Under the pieces are notes generated by a model. It saw nothing but the letters and a program-made list of their open reading frames with translations. It searched no databases and was not told the DNA's origin. Positions 12,478 through 22,900 of a DNA stretch of 64,000 nucleotides are shown piece after piece (positions within the stretch are counted from its first letter, which is position 1; each line of letters begins with the position of its first letter). The translations under genes were made by a program, and so were the position numbers. The stretch comes from Acanthosoma haemorrhoidale. Taxonomy: Eukaryota; Arthropoda; Insecta; Hemiptera; Acanthosomatidae. The stretch lies in NCBI GenBank assembly GCA_930367205.1, contig OV884009.1:91533189-91597188 (forward strand), given 5' to 3'.

Positions 12478-14279
12478 TGGTCAAGAGTTCGGCTTGGGAG
12501 GCATCGTCACCCCATCCATCGTCACCCGAAAATCCACAATCATACGCCGCTCTAGAGCAGTGTGGCAATGATCCCAGCACCCTGCTGATCGCCGCTCGTA
12601 CAATCAGTACTGCCGATTGGTAAAGCGGCGATTCGCATCCTTCCTTTCCTCTTTGTCTACCAGGGATAACTCCTTGTGGAACGTAACCAAAAAAATTCTA
12701 AAGTATCATCCTGTTTCACATCCACTCCGTCGTGATGATGGGTCCTGGGCGGCTTCGGATGGAGATAAGTCGGAGGAATTTGCTCTGCATCTAACCCGTA
12801 CATTCACACCTAGCCTTTCTCATCAAAACCATACTAACAGCACAACTGTGGAAGATTTCCTCACTTCACCTATTCCTCTCTTCCTTCCACCAAAAGCCGT
12901 TAACCCCTCTGAAGTCAAATACCTTCAGAAAAACTTACCTTACCGAAAATCCCCTGGATATGATCTCCTTACTCCTCAAATGCTCAAACAGCTTCCTCCT
13001 AAAGCCATAATCTTTTTAACCTATATATACAATTGCATTATCCGAACGACGCACTTTCCTCTCCTCTGGAAACATTCCATTATTGCCCTATTCGCCAAAC
13101 CCGGTAAACCACCCAATGAAGCCTCATCTTACCGTCCAATTAGCCTACTCCCTATCCTCTCAAAAATATTTGAGAAACTCCTACTAAAACGTCTACTTCC
13201 AATTGTTGAATCCAAAAACCTTTTTCCCACACACCAGTTTGGTTTCCGCCAACGACATTCCACTGCTCAACAAGGACTTCGCGCTGTTGATCACATCTCC
13301 TCAGCCCTTAAAACCAAACAGTATTGCACTGGTGCCTTTCTTGATATAGCTCAATCTTTTGACAGTTTTTGGCATGCAGGTTTGCTCTACAAGCTCAAAA
13401 GATATTAACCACAGACCCTTTTCCTAATTCTACAGTCCTAACTTTCAAACCGCTTCTTCCAAATCCGCTGTGGTTTAGAATATTCTAACTACTATCCCAT
13501 AAATGCAGGAGTTCCACAGGGCAGTGTCCTGGGTCCCATCCTCTATAACCTATACACTGCCGATGTCCCCTCTACTCCCAATACCTTCCTGGCCACATAT
13601 ACAGATGACACTGCAGTCTTGTCATCCCACCCAGACCCCGACATAGCATCCCATAACCTTCAAAAACACCTTGACGAGATCGAGTATTGGTGCAACCAAT
13701 GGCGGATCAAAGTTAATGAAGCAAAATGTTCCCATATTACCTTCACCCTTTGTCGCAAGTCTTGTCCACTAGTTTATTTTAATTATATTCCTCTCCCTAC
13801 ACACAGTACGGTACTTAGGCTTCCATCTTGACAAACGACTGACCTGGAACCCCCATACGAGACTAAAAAGACAAGAACTAAACAGACGCTGTGGACAACT
13901 GTACAGACTACTTCAAAGGACATCCCATCTCTCAATAGAAAATAAACTACTAATCTACAAAGTTATACTTAAACCAATCTGCACATACGGAATAGAGCTA
14001 TGGGGGACAGCAAAAAAGTCGAACATCAAGCGTATCTAATCCTTTCAATCCAAAGTCCTAAGAACAATAGTAAATGCCCCTTATTATGTCAGCAACAAAA
14101 CCCTTCATAACGATCTTAATATACCCTACATTCTAGAACTCATCCCTTCCAAGTTTATGAAATTCCACAGTAGCCTTTCCAACCACCCTAATCCTGTAGC
14201 ACAGTCATTGCACTGCGCCACTCATCCCTATAATCCTCGTCGGAGACTGAAACGGCAGTGGCCTCATGACCTACTATAA
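12478..14279 (+). pseudogene. Jockey-clade reverse transcriptase (ORF2), inactivated
   Basis: Would copy element RNA into DNA at the target nick. Visible in order: a pre-RT basic region (HPADRRSYN, TGA stop in it at about 12563), RT motifs YRPISLLPILSKIFEKLL, HQFGFRQRHST and motif A FLDIAQSFD, a stop at 13406, a second stop at about 13439, motif B GVPQGSVLGPILYN, motif C with YTDD in place of the FADD of copy 2, a small deletion and frameshift near 13804, then GFHLDKRLTWNPHTR, IELWGTAKK and a final stop near 14279. Another stop lies at about 14036, and Trp is replaced by Cys in PICTYGIELWG. The endonuclease domain and ORF1 are absent because of 5' truncation. It is close to copy 2 in sequence, so it is young but dead. 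Confidence 0.92.
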
Positions 14280-14400
14280 ACGCGTGACAGTGGAAGTCCT
14301 GGCAATGGCCAGTTTCTCCAACCATGTCCTATTGTATGAATGAGCGAGTGAATGATGCTGTAAATATGGTATGAATGAGATCGTTTATCTGTATTATTAT

Positions 14401-14416
14401 TGCCTTATAAAAGGCA
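14401..14416 (+). promoter_or_regulatory. 3' UTR hairpin of J copy 1
   Basis: TGCCTT-ATAA-AAGGCA, a perfect 6-bp stem with a 4-nt loop, about 20 nt before the AATAAAG signal. The same structure occurs at the same place in most J copies. Confidence 0.75.
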
Positions 14417-14445
14417 GATTGTATTTATTGCACAATAAAGAAAGT

Positions 14446-14563
14446 AAACTATGAATTGTAAATATGGTATGAATGAGAGCATTTATCTTAATTACTTATT
14501 GCCTAATAAAAAAAGTCAGATTTTAATTTTAGCACAATAAAGGATTAGTTAGTAAAAAAAAAA
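14446..14563 (+). mobile_element. second J 3' end carried by copy 1
   Basis: Restarts at GAATTGTAAATATGGTATG and repeats the terminal 3' UTR to AGCACAATAAAGG, then GATTAGTTAGT and an A-run. Its hairpin is degraded (TGCCTAATAAAAAAAGTCA). It differs from the first 3' end, so it is not a simple tandem duplication. Confidence 0.85.
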
Positions 14564-14576
14564 AAATTATCGTAAT
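14564..14576 (+). repeat. target-site duplication, right copy
   Basis: AAATTATCGTAAT, directly after the A-run. Pairs with 12464-12476. Confidence 0.85.
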
Positions 14577-14973
14577 ATGCTTGATAACTATGAAAATCAC
14601 ATTGGGATTAGGCGTGTTATTTTAATAACTGATCGATTCACAGTGTTTCCCAAAAACGTCATATCCTTAGGTCTACATTACAGCACACAGGCATACCCAT
14701 GCACGGCTCAATCTGTTTTACATCTTATTTGTTTATGATATTGTTATTACGAATAAATAGATTTTCCTGCTATTTCTCAAAAATTATAAATATTTTGAAT
14801 GATTTTCCTACCTGGAGACTATACTACGTCAGACAGATACCCCAAAACACCGACTAAACATATCATTAAACTAGCCTTTCTTAAGATAAGAAAAAAATAT
14901 TTTTTATATGTTAAACTTTTTTATATCAAACATTTTCATCTCGTATTATGATTATTATTATGCCCAACTTTAC
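14577..14973. other. no gene recognised
   Basis: AT-rich flank of J copy 1. Nothing recognisable. Confidence 0.45.
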
Positions 14974-15156
14974 CTCTAGCAAATAAGTTGTGCCCGCCAC
15001 TAGAACGTGCTCGTCGATATTAATCTGTTGGGGACCTCTGGTGAATGTCCTAAGAAGAAACTGTGATTCGTGGTCTTTTAAGACACTAGTGGGAAAAATA
15101 ATGTGAAGGCGCTCTCCGGAGAGATATCTTCGGTGGAATATGAAACTGTGCAGCAT
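14974..15156 (-). other. candidate exon or exon remnant, weakly calpain domain III-like
   Basis: Minus-strand open frame ending at GAG|GTAAAG (GT at 14973-14972), a strong donor, with acceptor-like AG before 15156 (GTGCTTAG) or 15145 (TGCACAG). The peptide includes LHIIFPTSVLKDHE and SQFLLRTFTRG. The spacing and residues recall the P-T/S-------GEFLLR-F- pattern of the calpain C2-like domain (domain III). That resemblance is from memory of the family pattern and is weak. Upstream sequence in the same frame has stops, and no catalytic Cys/His/Asn domain is present in the window. It could be an isolated exon, a pseudogene piece or chance. Confidence 0.25.
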
Positions 15157-16732
15157 CTAAGCACGGCAGTGGTTCGGTTCAAACGCTTCAACGCCAAAGG
15201 GAAAGGGAATACTTGCCGTCGGAATGCATTACGATGAGTGAGGTCTCCTTTCAGTTGTCAATGAGAATGAAAGCCACACAATTTCTAATTTGGCCACACA
15301 AGACTTAGCAAATACAGGCTTCAAATGCCTCTACAGGTCTACTAATGTCTGAAATGCACAGGTTTCATGAACAAGAATATTTTCAAGAGCCTCATAGTAT
15401 ATAAAAAAATGATCTGGTCAAGCGTGAACAAATTTTTCATCCTTAATTTGGTAACAATGTATATTATCTTAAAACAAATCAGCATATTTCGAAGTGTATT
15501 GAAATGTAAAACTAAAGTTTTAGATGTATTGAATTGTTATAAGGACTATTATTAAAGAACGAAAGACGATCGCCAAGTAACTTCATTAATTCAGGATCTG
15601 ATAAAACACTGCGTTGTATAAGTTTTTTTTTTTTGAGATATGATACGTACCAATATTTACATTTTATTTAAAATGATATGGAGGTTCTCGAGCACTTAAT
15701 GCTAGTAGTCTCTATAACTAATCTAACAAAGCTCATACCTCTGTATGTCTCAATTTCAACTCATACCACGCATATATAACGCTCTCTAGCTCAAAGATGT
15801 TAAAGTAAGCCACGTTGCAGTGCTTGTGTAACATAAGCGAAATATCCGCTCAAACGTTTTGTGAATACGTCAGCGCCTTCACTACGTGAACACGCGCCAG
15901 TTTGTGTTTCTGTATTAATATTTACATATACAACAGTTATTTAAGTTAAAATATATTTGTATCAATTTCACAATGATTATAGTTGCAGTGTTCTAGTGAT
16001 TTTTTTGAAAAAGCTACCGTACTAAATGTACCGCAATGACCAGCTAACGTTGTGTTTCGAATGAACAATTGGATTGGAGCATGGCAAGTTTGCACTTTCA
16101 AGTACACTAACGGTTTTAGAGCTAGTTATACGAAATCAGGATTTCCGATTTAATTACAGCCAGCTATTTTATATAATCGGATTACAGTAAGAAGGATTAT
16201 AATACAAGTGGAGTCAAGTGGATAGAGTGACCCGGATCCTTTCCGAGAGACGTCCCCTTATTATATCTAGTTACCTGACGACTTATGTGACACTGATACA
16301 TTATTATACCGAACGCACATTCCACGGATTAAAGTTTACCCAATTCAAATTTGATTGTCAATCCCAAAGATATTCTTTGGAGACGGAAATTTGGAAACAA
16401 TTTGACAAATTGTGTTTCGACTCGATATTGTATTTAAAAGATGCACTATTATTGGGATATTTCATATAAGAACTTACCTTATTGTCATGGGAATTATATT
16501 TCTGGGTAATTAGTACTTGACGAATTAACTAAATGGTTCATAAGGAACAATAATTATTCTTAAAAGGGGTTCCCCCTAAGTTAATTCGACTTAGCTGATT
16601 TTTTTTCATCGTTCCCATTCGTTTCAAATTGATGAAATTTGAATAAAATTTACATTTCCTTGTATCTTTTAGCATCATATTGACCCCTTTTTGTAAAGGT
16701 GTATCATGGTGGGTAGATGAAATATAACTCAT
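15157..16732. other. no gene recognised
   Basis: AT-rich sequence up to the target site of J copy 2. Short frames only (for example 15367-15555 and 16218-16469), without recognisable content. Confidence 0.45.
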
Positions 16733-16741
16733 ACTAACATA
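16733..16741 (+). repeat. target-site duplication, left copy
   Basis: ACTAACATA, repeated exactly at 18137-18145. Confidence 0.9.
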
Positions 16742-17953
16742 CATTCCATTATTGTCCTATTCGCCAAACCTGGTAAACCTCCCAATGACGCCTCATCTTA
16801 CCGTCCAATTAGCCTACTCCCTATCTTCTCAAAAATATTTGAGAAACTCCTACTAAAACGTCTACTTCCAATTGTTGAATCCAAAAACCTTTTTCCCACA
16901 CACCAGTTTGGTTTCCGCCAACGGCATTCCACTGCTCAACAAGGTCTTCGCGTTGTTGATCACATCTCCTCAGCCCTTGAAACCAAACAGTATTGCCCTG
17001 CTGCCTTTCTTGATATAGCTCAAGCTTTTGACAGGGTTTGGCACGCAGGTTTGCTCTACAAGCTCAAAAGATATTTACCACAGACTCTTTTCCTAATCCT
17101 ACAGTCCTACCTTTCAAACCGCTTCTTCCAAGTCCGCTGTGGTTTAGAATACTCTAACTACTATCCCATAAATGCAGGAGTTCCACAGGGCAGTGTCCTG
17201 GGCCCCATCCTCTATAACCTATACACCGCTGATGTCCCCTCTACTTCCAATACCTTCTTGGCCACATTTGCAGATGACACTGCAGTCTTGTCATCCCATC
17301 CAGACCCCGACATAGCATCCCATAACCTTCAAAAATACCTTGACGAGATCGAGTATTGGTGCAATCAATGGCGGATCAAAGTTAATGAAGCAAAATGCTC
17401 CCACATTACCTTCACCCTTTGTCGCAAGACTTGTCCACTAGTTTATTTTAATTCTATTCCTCTCCCTGTATCCGAGACAGTACGGTACTTAGGCTTCCAT
17501 CTTGACAAACGACTGACCTGGAACCCACATACGAGACTAAAAAGACAAGAACTAAACAGACGCTTTGGACAACTGTACAGACTACTTCAAAGGACATCCC
17601 ACCTCTCAATAGAAAATAAACTACTAATCTACAAAGTTATACTTAAACCAATCTGGACATACGGAATAGAGCTATGGGGGACAGCAAAAAAGTCGAACAT
17701 CAAGCGTATCCAATCCTTTCAACCCAAAGTCCTAAGAACAATAGTAAATGCCCCTTATTATGTCAGCAACAAAACCCTTCATAACGATCTTAATATACCC
17801 TACATTCTAGAACTCATCCCTTCCAAGTTTATGAAATTCCACAGCAGCCTTTCCAACCACCCTAATCCTGTAGCACAGTCATTGCACTGCGCCACTCATC
17901 CCTATAATCCTCCTCGGAGACTGAAACGGCAGTGGCCTCGTGACCTGCTATAA
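16742..17953 (+). CDS. Jockey-clade reverse transcriptase, ORF2 C-terminal part, open but 5'-truncated
   Basis: A 403-codon frame without a stop, entered from the insertion boundary. There is no start codon of its own before a TTG at 17051. Domains in order (residues from 16742): RT fingers with YRPISLLPIFSKIFEKLL (about 20-37) and HQFGFRQRHST (about 55-65), palm motif A AAFLDIAQAFDRVWHAG (about 85-102), motif B GVPQGSVLGPILYN (about 145-158), motif C FADDTAVLSS (about 175-184, the two catalytic Asp), YLGFHLDKRLTW (about 245-256), then the C-terminal IELWGTAKK, NKTLHNDLNIP and RRLKRQWPRDLL before TAA. All RT catalytic motifs that fall in the fragment are intact. The apurinic-type endonuclease, ORF1 and 5' promoter are missing, so it cannot move by itself and is unlikely to be translated unless a host promoter reads in. 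Confidence 0.93.
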   Translation, partial: HSIIVLFAKPGKPPNDASSYRPISLLPIFSKIFEKLLLKRLLPIVESKNLFPTHQFGFRQRHSTAQQGLRVVDHISSALETKQYCPAAFLDIAQAFDRVWHAGLLYKLKRYLPQTLFLILQSYLSNRFFQVRCGLEYSNYYPINAGVPQGSVLGPILYNLYTADVPSTSNTFLATFADDTAVLSSHPDPDIASHNLQKYLDEIEYWCNQWRIKVNEAKCSHITFTLCRKTCPLVYFNSIPLPVSETVRYLGFHLDKRLTWNPHTRLKRQELNRRFGQLYRLLQRTSHLSIENKLLIYKVILKPIWTYGIELWGTAKKSNIKRIQSFQPKVLRTIVNAPYYVSNKTLHNDLNIPYILELIPSKFMKFHSSLSNHPNPVAQSLHCATHPYNPPRRLKRQWPRDLL

Positions 17954-18074
17954 GCGCGTGACAGTGGGAGTCCTGGCAATGGCCAGTTTCTCCAATCATG
18001 TCCTATTGTATGAATGAGCGAGTGAATGATGCTGTAAATATGGTATGAATGAGATCATTTATCTGTATTATTAT

Positions 18075-18116
18075 TGCCTTATAAAAGGCAGATTGTAATT
18101 ATTGCACAATAAAGAT
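18075..18116 (+). promoter_or_regulatory. J 3' hairpin and polyadenylation signal
   Basis: Hairpin TGCCTT-ATAA-AAGGCA at 18075-18090, then GATTGTAATTATTGCAC and AATAAA at 18108-18113. The signal sits at the very end of the conserved element. The next 15 nt (ATTGTTATTAGGATG) are unique to this copy and precede the A-run. Confidence 0.75.
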
Positions 18117-18136
18117 TGTTATTAGGATGAAAAAAA

Positions 18137-18145
18137 ACTAACATA
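18137..18145 (+). repeat. target-site duplication, right copy
   Basis: ACTAACATA, pairs with 16733-16741. Confidence 0.9.
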
Positions 18146-19277
18146 ATGTCTATTACTGCTAGTAATCATTTATTTTAAATGACACATGGGAGCAAATATC
18201 TCACCTTATCACAATGTTACTATGAGCTCTAAGATAGAAACGATAATGCGAGGCAGTAAACTGTGCTGAAGAACACATAATATTTACTTGTCATGCGCAG
18301 TATAATCACAGAGAGTTAACGTATGAATGGTTGGGTTACCTCATGATTTTGAGTTAGCAATGGTATGATAGGTTGTGTTAGCAAGAACACATTCTAAAAT
18401 TTAAGAGTAATTTATAAAATTGTTAGTTCAAAACTAGTTTAGTATGTTTTAGTGATTAAATGGTTTTTAGTGACTAAGTTGTTTACTATGCTATACAATC
18501 AGTTATATAAATGCAATTATTCGTTTAATTTTTACCAAAACCACCAAACGCTTCCGCGCCGGAATTTTAACCATATATGTTAAGCTAACTGAAAAAAACA
18601 TTCATTGCCAGCCTAAGAATAAAAATAAATATAATTGAAATCATGTTCTGAGTTAATTTATTTCCCGTTTGACAAAAACATAATTCATCGGTTTAATTTT
18701 TTGTCGTTTTTTTTTTATGTAACGGCTATCTTTTCATCATAATTCCATGCGTAGAAGGAAAACATAATGTCTAATTATTATCCAAAATAATCTTATATTT
18801 TATAATAAAGCGGGAACCGACGTTTCACCGGCATTATAAGGCCATGTGTCTAGAAACTCAAGGTAAAAAAAAATAAGTAATTTATATTGAGCTCCTGGCA
18901 TTTTCATAACAAATTATTGACCGTCTTGTGAGCGGATCAAGCATCCCTTGAGTCTCCCACAGGAACAGATGGGAGTAAAAATTCTTGATCGGCTTACATG
19001 TCCGTCACTGGCTTGTTATAATACTCCCAGCAGCTCAATATAAATTGATTATTTTATCTTTACTTAGTTCAAATATATATATAGCTTATATTATATTATA
19101 TATATTTATTTATTTATGTATATATATATATTTGGTTATACTTAATATAACCTTCTCTATATCATCTCACTTTTTAGAATATTGCTGATAGCCCCATCTG
19201 GTGGAGGCCTGTTGAAGCAACGCGGCAAATTCAAATATTTAAGAGAGAATACTTTCTTTACATATATATAGCTATAC
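18146..19277. other. no gene recognised
   Basis: AT-rich sequence with a run of TA-rich simple sequence near 19068-19135. Nothing gene-like. Confidence 0.45.
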
Positions 19278-19393
19278 TGAGACTTCCAGTGTAAGATGGA
19301 CCAATTATTGTCCGAAATAAATCTATATCTTTTATAATATAGTGCGGACTAAATTTCGGATAACAATTGGCCCATCTTACACTGGAAGTCTCA
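19278..19393. repeat. near-perfect inverted repeat (MITE-like or hairpin RNA locus)
   Basis: The left arm 19278-19318 (starts TGAGACTTCCAGTGTAAGAT) and the reverse complement of 19353-19393 match at 38 of 41 positions, with a 34-nt AT-rich loop. Transcription of either strand would give a long stem-loop. It could be a very small foldback/MITE element or a hairpin RNA precursor. No convincing target-site duplication flanks it. Confidence 0.85.
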
Positions 19394-19631
19394 ACACAAA
19401 ATAATAAACATATAATTATACTTTCATTGATGCGCTGGTTGTGGATTAATTTTGTAAAATAAAATAGATTCAACAATTAAACAGGTAGGCATTGTAAAAT
19501 TAAATTACTTTCCTGAGCGTCTTCCTTTGTCTTAATATTCTGCTTGTACTAATCATTGGGTGGAAAGTTTGTTTTAGGAAGTAAGGAAGTGAGTATCTAA
19601 AACACATCAGACACTTGTGATATCTAAAAAC

Positions 19632-19912
19632 AAGAGAAACTGGCCCTGGCCAGGACTCCTACTGTCACTTATTTATAGCAGGTCACGAGGCCACTGCCGT
19701 TTTAGTCTCCGAGGAGGATTATAGGTATGAGTGGTGCAGTGCAAAGACGGTGCTAGGGTGGTTGGATAGGTTACTATGGAATTTGATGAACTTGGAAGTG
19801 TTGAAGGGAAGAGTTGAAGAATGTAGGGTATATTCAGATCATTATGAAGGGTTTTGTTGCTGACGTAATAAGGGGCATTTACTGTTGTTCTCAGGGCTTT
19901 TGATTGAAAGGA
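19632..19912 (-). mobile_element. J-family fragment (end of ORF2 and first 3' UTR), both ends lost
   Basis: Minus-strand reading matches copy 2 from ...AATCCTTTCAATC to GCCAGTTTCTC, including the stop-codon region (CCTCGTGACCTGCTATAA). It lacks the 3' hairpin and AATAAAG, so it is a later-broken copy rather than a normal 5'-truncated insertion. Confidence 0.87.
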
Positions 19913-22900
19913 TCAGTATAAGTATAACTGTGTGAATAAATGCTTTAAGTTAAAAAAAACGAAACATCTATACTGTAGTTTTGTTATCCCTGGGGCAACA
20001 GTTCCCCCGGGTTAAATATGATTCCTCATTTAAGTTTAAAATCTAGAAAATCCGATTCGTAATTTTTATCTTAGTGAGCTTCATAGACACTTTCGCCTCA
20101 AAACCTGCGAGTAACTGCTTGTAGATTTTATTAAGAGAAATTGGGCTAAAGGTCCAGTTGTCGGGTCAGTAAACCTTTATTTTTATCTATATATGTTATA
20201 GTTCTGTGGAATCACAGCATATTTCGACTGCTGATACAAGTTAGAGTAGGTGTATCGAATGGTAGGAGTGATTTATAAGTGACTCTAGATGAGAAGGTAA
20301 GTTGTGAAAGGACTGGATACAATAGAAGAGGACGAGGGGAGATATAGAGGCTGTGGTTATAAACTGAGGCCAGGGAACCTTGGAGCCAAGGTTATTTATT
20401 AGCCGAGAAAAGTTAGTTGTGTACCTGCCCGCACCCGACCGCATATATGCTCGACATTATTCCAGACCAATGAGCAGTGAGCTGGACGTAATCACGTTCA
20501 ATTATGGAACGGGTCTGGTTTTAATTTGATACAGCTACGGAAAATCTTTAGCCCAGAACGTTCGTTAGTATGCGCTGTAAAAGTGAAATTCGACCGAATT
20601 GAATTTATAACGGTGTGATTACAGTAGATTTAAACGACAGAATTATCTTATTGAATGCTGAATATTAGTTTAATTAAAAATAAAATATACATTAACGAAT
20701 CTTCATATCTTTGCTGGCATCATCGAGGTGCTAAACGACATGTCATGGCCATTTGTATTTATCATTATGCACTAAAATATTATCAACTTTTGTTCCACTC
20801 CCATAATACTTTGTAATTTTACATTAACATATAATTCATTTTCAGTTGGACCACAAATGTATTGTTTATGTTATTTTGTCATTATTATTAAATCCACTCA
20901 TCACTTTATACCCATCAAGTTTGATATCTTCCTCCTTTATGATCATTTTAGTGGTAAAGTTGGATATAACACCTATACATTAGCCACTCACATGGGAAAT
21001 CTATAAAACATAAAGTGAAAAAAGGTAATAAAATAATATTCATTGTATTTCTAAAATCCCCTTTAACAATCGAAAGAAACATTGTAGAATGCATAAATAC
21101 AGATGTAGCGTTTATCTCAACACATATAAAATGAACAAGATAGATTATCCTTGAAGTAATCCATATTAATATTACAACTTTTGGGTGACTGAGGGAGTTA
21201 ATGGATTTGAAAAGTAATAACATCAAGATCAGTTTTAAATTATATTTATTATTGCATAAATATTTATTATTGTTATAAGATTTTTCACGAAGATGAAAAA
21301 AAAACGGTTAACTTGCGATACATTAATAATTTTTATTGATTCATCAGAAATATAAATGATGTCTTATACGTCAGCTGAACGTAAGGTGCCGTCACATCGA
21401 TTTTTAGGTTGCTGTAGTAATTATGTTTGAACCTAGTAATAAATTTTAACAGATCCATCATATCTTTCCACTTTTCTCTGGTCACAGTTCTACTTATTAT
21501 TATTATATATTTAGTAAAGGCTGGCCTCCATTTTTCTGACTTACTGGTCAAACCGGTAGAGATTTTATATATATATATATTTATGGCATAAATTCTGAAT
21601 CTTCATTAAACTCATATTTGAATTGTAAGACGTGAGGTTTAGATATTTCTAGTTTTATTTAGTGAATTTTAAGCCAATTTACTGGTAATTAATGTTTTTT
21701 TCTCTGATAATGGATTCTTCTTAAGGCTTTGTACAGACAAGACCCTTATGAGTCATATTAATCACATTATTGCAACCATATACATCAGATGACGGAGTTA
21801 ATTTGAAGGGCTGAATTATTTATTATACAACAGCCAAAACAATTGTGTTGTTAAATTATGTTAATCATTATTTTGAGGAAAATTTATTGTAAATATAAAA
21901 AGTTAGGACTCAATCAGGTACTTTTTACATTTAAATTTTAAAAAATTCAAAAAGTGGATTTAATCCGTTTGGCCTGTGAACGGCTCATATATAATACCCA
22001 TAGTCAAGCCATTGTTACATGACTATTTCAAACGATTTGAAAATTAATAGATGCCTTGCAGAGTACAGTTAACTATAAGTAATCATTTCTCTTCCAACGG
22101 TTGAAGATTTTGTTATAGGAAAGCTAGTGAAGTTGTTCAACTCTATAAATGAACTTAACAATTCTGTGTTTAAAACCCCTACACCCCGAACTTGCCGGCA
22201 AGTGTTCAGGAAAACATCGGTTAAGTTATATATAAGTTAGATAATATAAGTTTTCCCTGTAAGACGGAAGGTGTGCTTCATCCTGCCCCGATATAAATTG
22301 AGTGTTACCTTTAAGTTTTAGAACTTGGATGAAGGGTGGAGTGTTGAAAACAATGTGTAAAAACTCGCAAAATAAGGTTCGAGTTTTCAACTATAAATAC
22401 GCGGTCGTCAAAACATCTACAGCAGGAAAATAATTATAAAAATATCCAAGGTGTCTGCCTGTCTGTTCCAATTCTTCAAGTGACCCTTTGGACCTGAAGA
22501 AGTTTTACTTGTCCGTCCCTCTTGATGTTGTGACGACATTAAAATGGAGACCACAGAGGAAACAAACGAAGGATTAATCAACTACTTGTAATTAAAAAAG
22601 CAAAGGTATGCAGTGTGTTCAAATAAAGATCTTGACGTCCTGATTGTTAATATGCATTGTTTGTTAGGGATTTATTTAACTCATATTACAAAAAGTTTGA
22701 TAATATAATCGACACATAATTACTTCTTTTTTTTTTTTGCACTTTCTTGGGAGGGTGCGACATGAATACGGCCCCAGTTACCAAAGCATGTATTATTTTA
22801 CTTTATTATTATAAATTTTATTAATTTATTATAAGTTTTATAAATCATATAAATATAAAACTTTAAAATATAGATGAGAAAAATATTCTTTCAAATAATG

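Larger units (their letters stand above)
12477..14563 (+). mobile_element. J-family Jockey-like retrotransposon copy 1, 5'-truncated, with doubled 3' end
   Basis: The insert is bounded by a 12/13-bp target-site duplication and ends in about 10 A residues, as expected for target-primed reverse transcription. It begins inside ORF2, carries most of the RT coding sequence, and has the short-form 3' UTR with hairpin (14401-14416) and CACAATAAAG (about 14438-14447). A second, diverged J 3' end (14446-14540) follows, with its own AATAAAGG and a poly(A) tail. Because the duplication encloses both 3' ends and none lies between them, the whole composite entered in one event. Confidence 0.93.
16742..18136 (+). 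mobile_element. J-family Jockey-like retrotransposon copy 2, 5'-truncated, youngest-looking
   Basis: Flanked by an exact 9-bp target-site duplication and ending in seven A residues. It begins in mid-ORF2, runs through an unbroken RT frame and carries the short-form 3' UTR: after ATCATGTCCT it goes straight to ATTGTATGAATGAGCGAG, omitting the roughly 150-200 nt present in long-form copies. It ends with hairpin 18075-18090, AATAAA at 18108-18113 and a 15-nt tail before the A-run. The intact frame and clean junctions indicate recent retrotransposition. Confidence 0.96.

Noticed and set aside
12590..12616. Alternative frame (AALEQCGNDPSTLLIAARTI) upstream of the RT in copy 1 as a separate protein
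   Set aside because: The other frame gives the expected Jockey pre-RT sequence (HPADRRSYN) with one stop; the alternative is an overlap artefact.
16110..16130. GGTTTTAGAGCTAGTTATAC, resembling the start of the Streptococcus pyogenes CRISPR repeat used in guide RNAs
   Set aside because: The match is only about 13 nt and stops before any tracr-type hairpin. There is no array or cas gene, and the genome is animal. Chance match.
20241..20444. 67-codon minus-strand frame resembling a retroelement tail
   Set aside because: Resemblance too vague to support; no neighbouring retroelement sequence.
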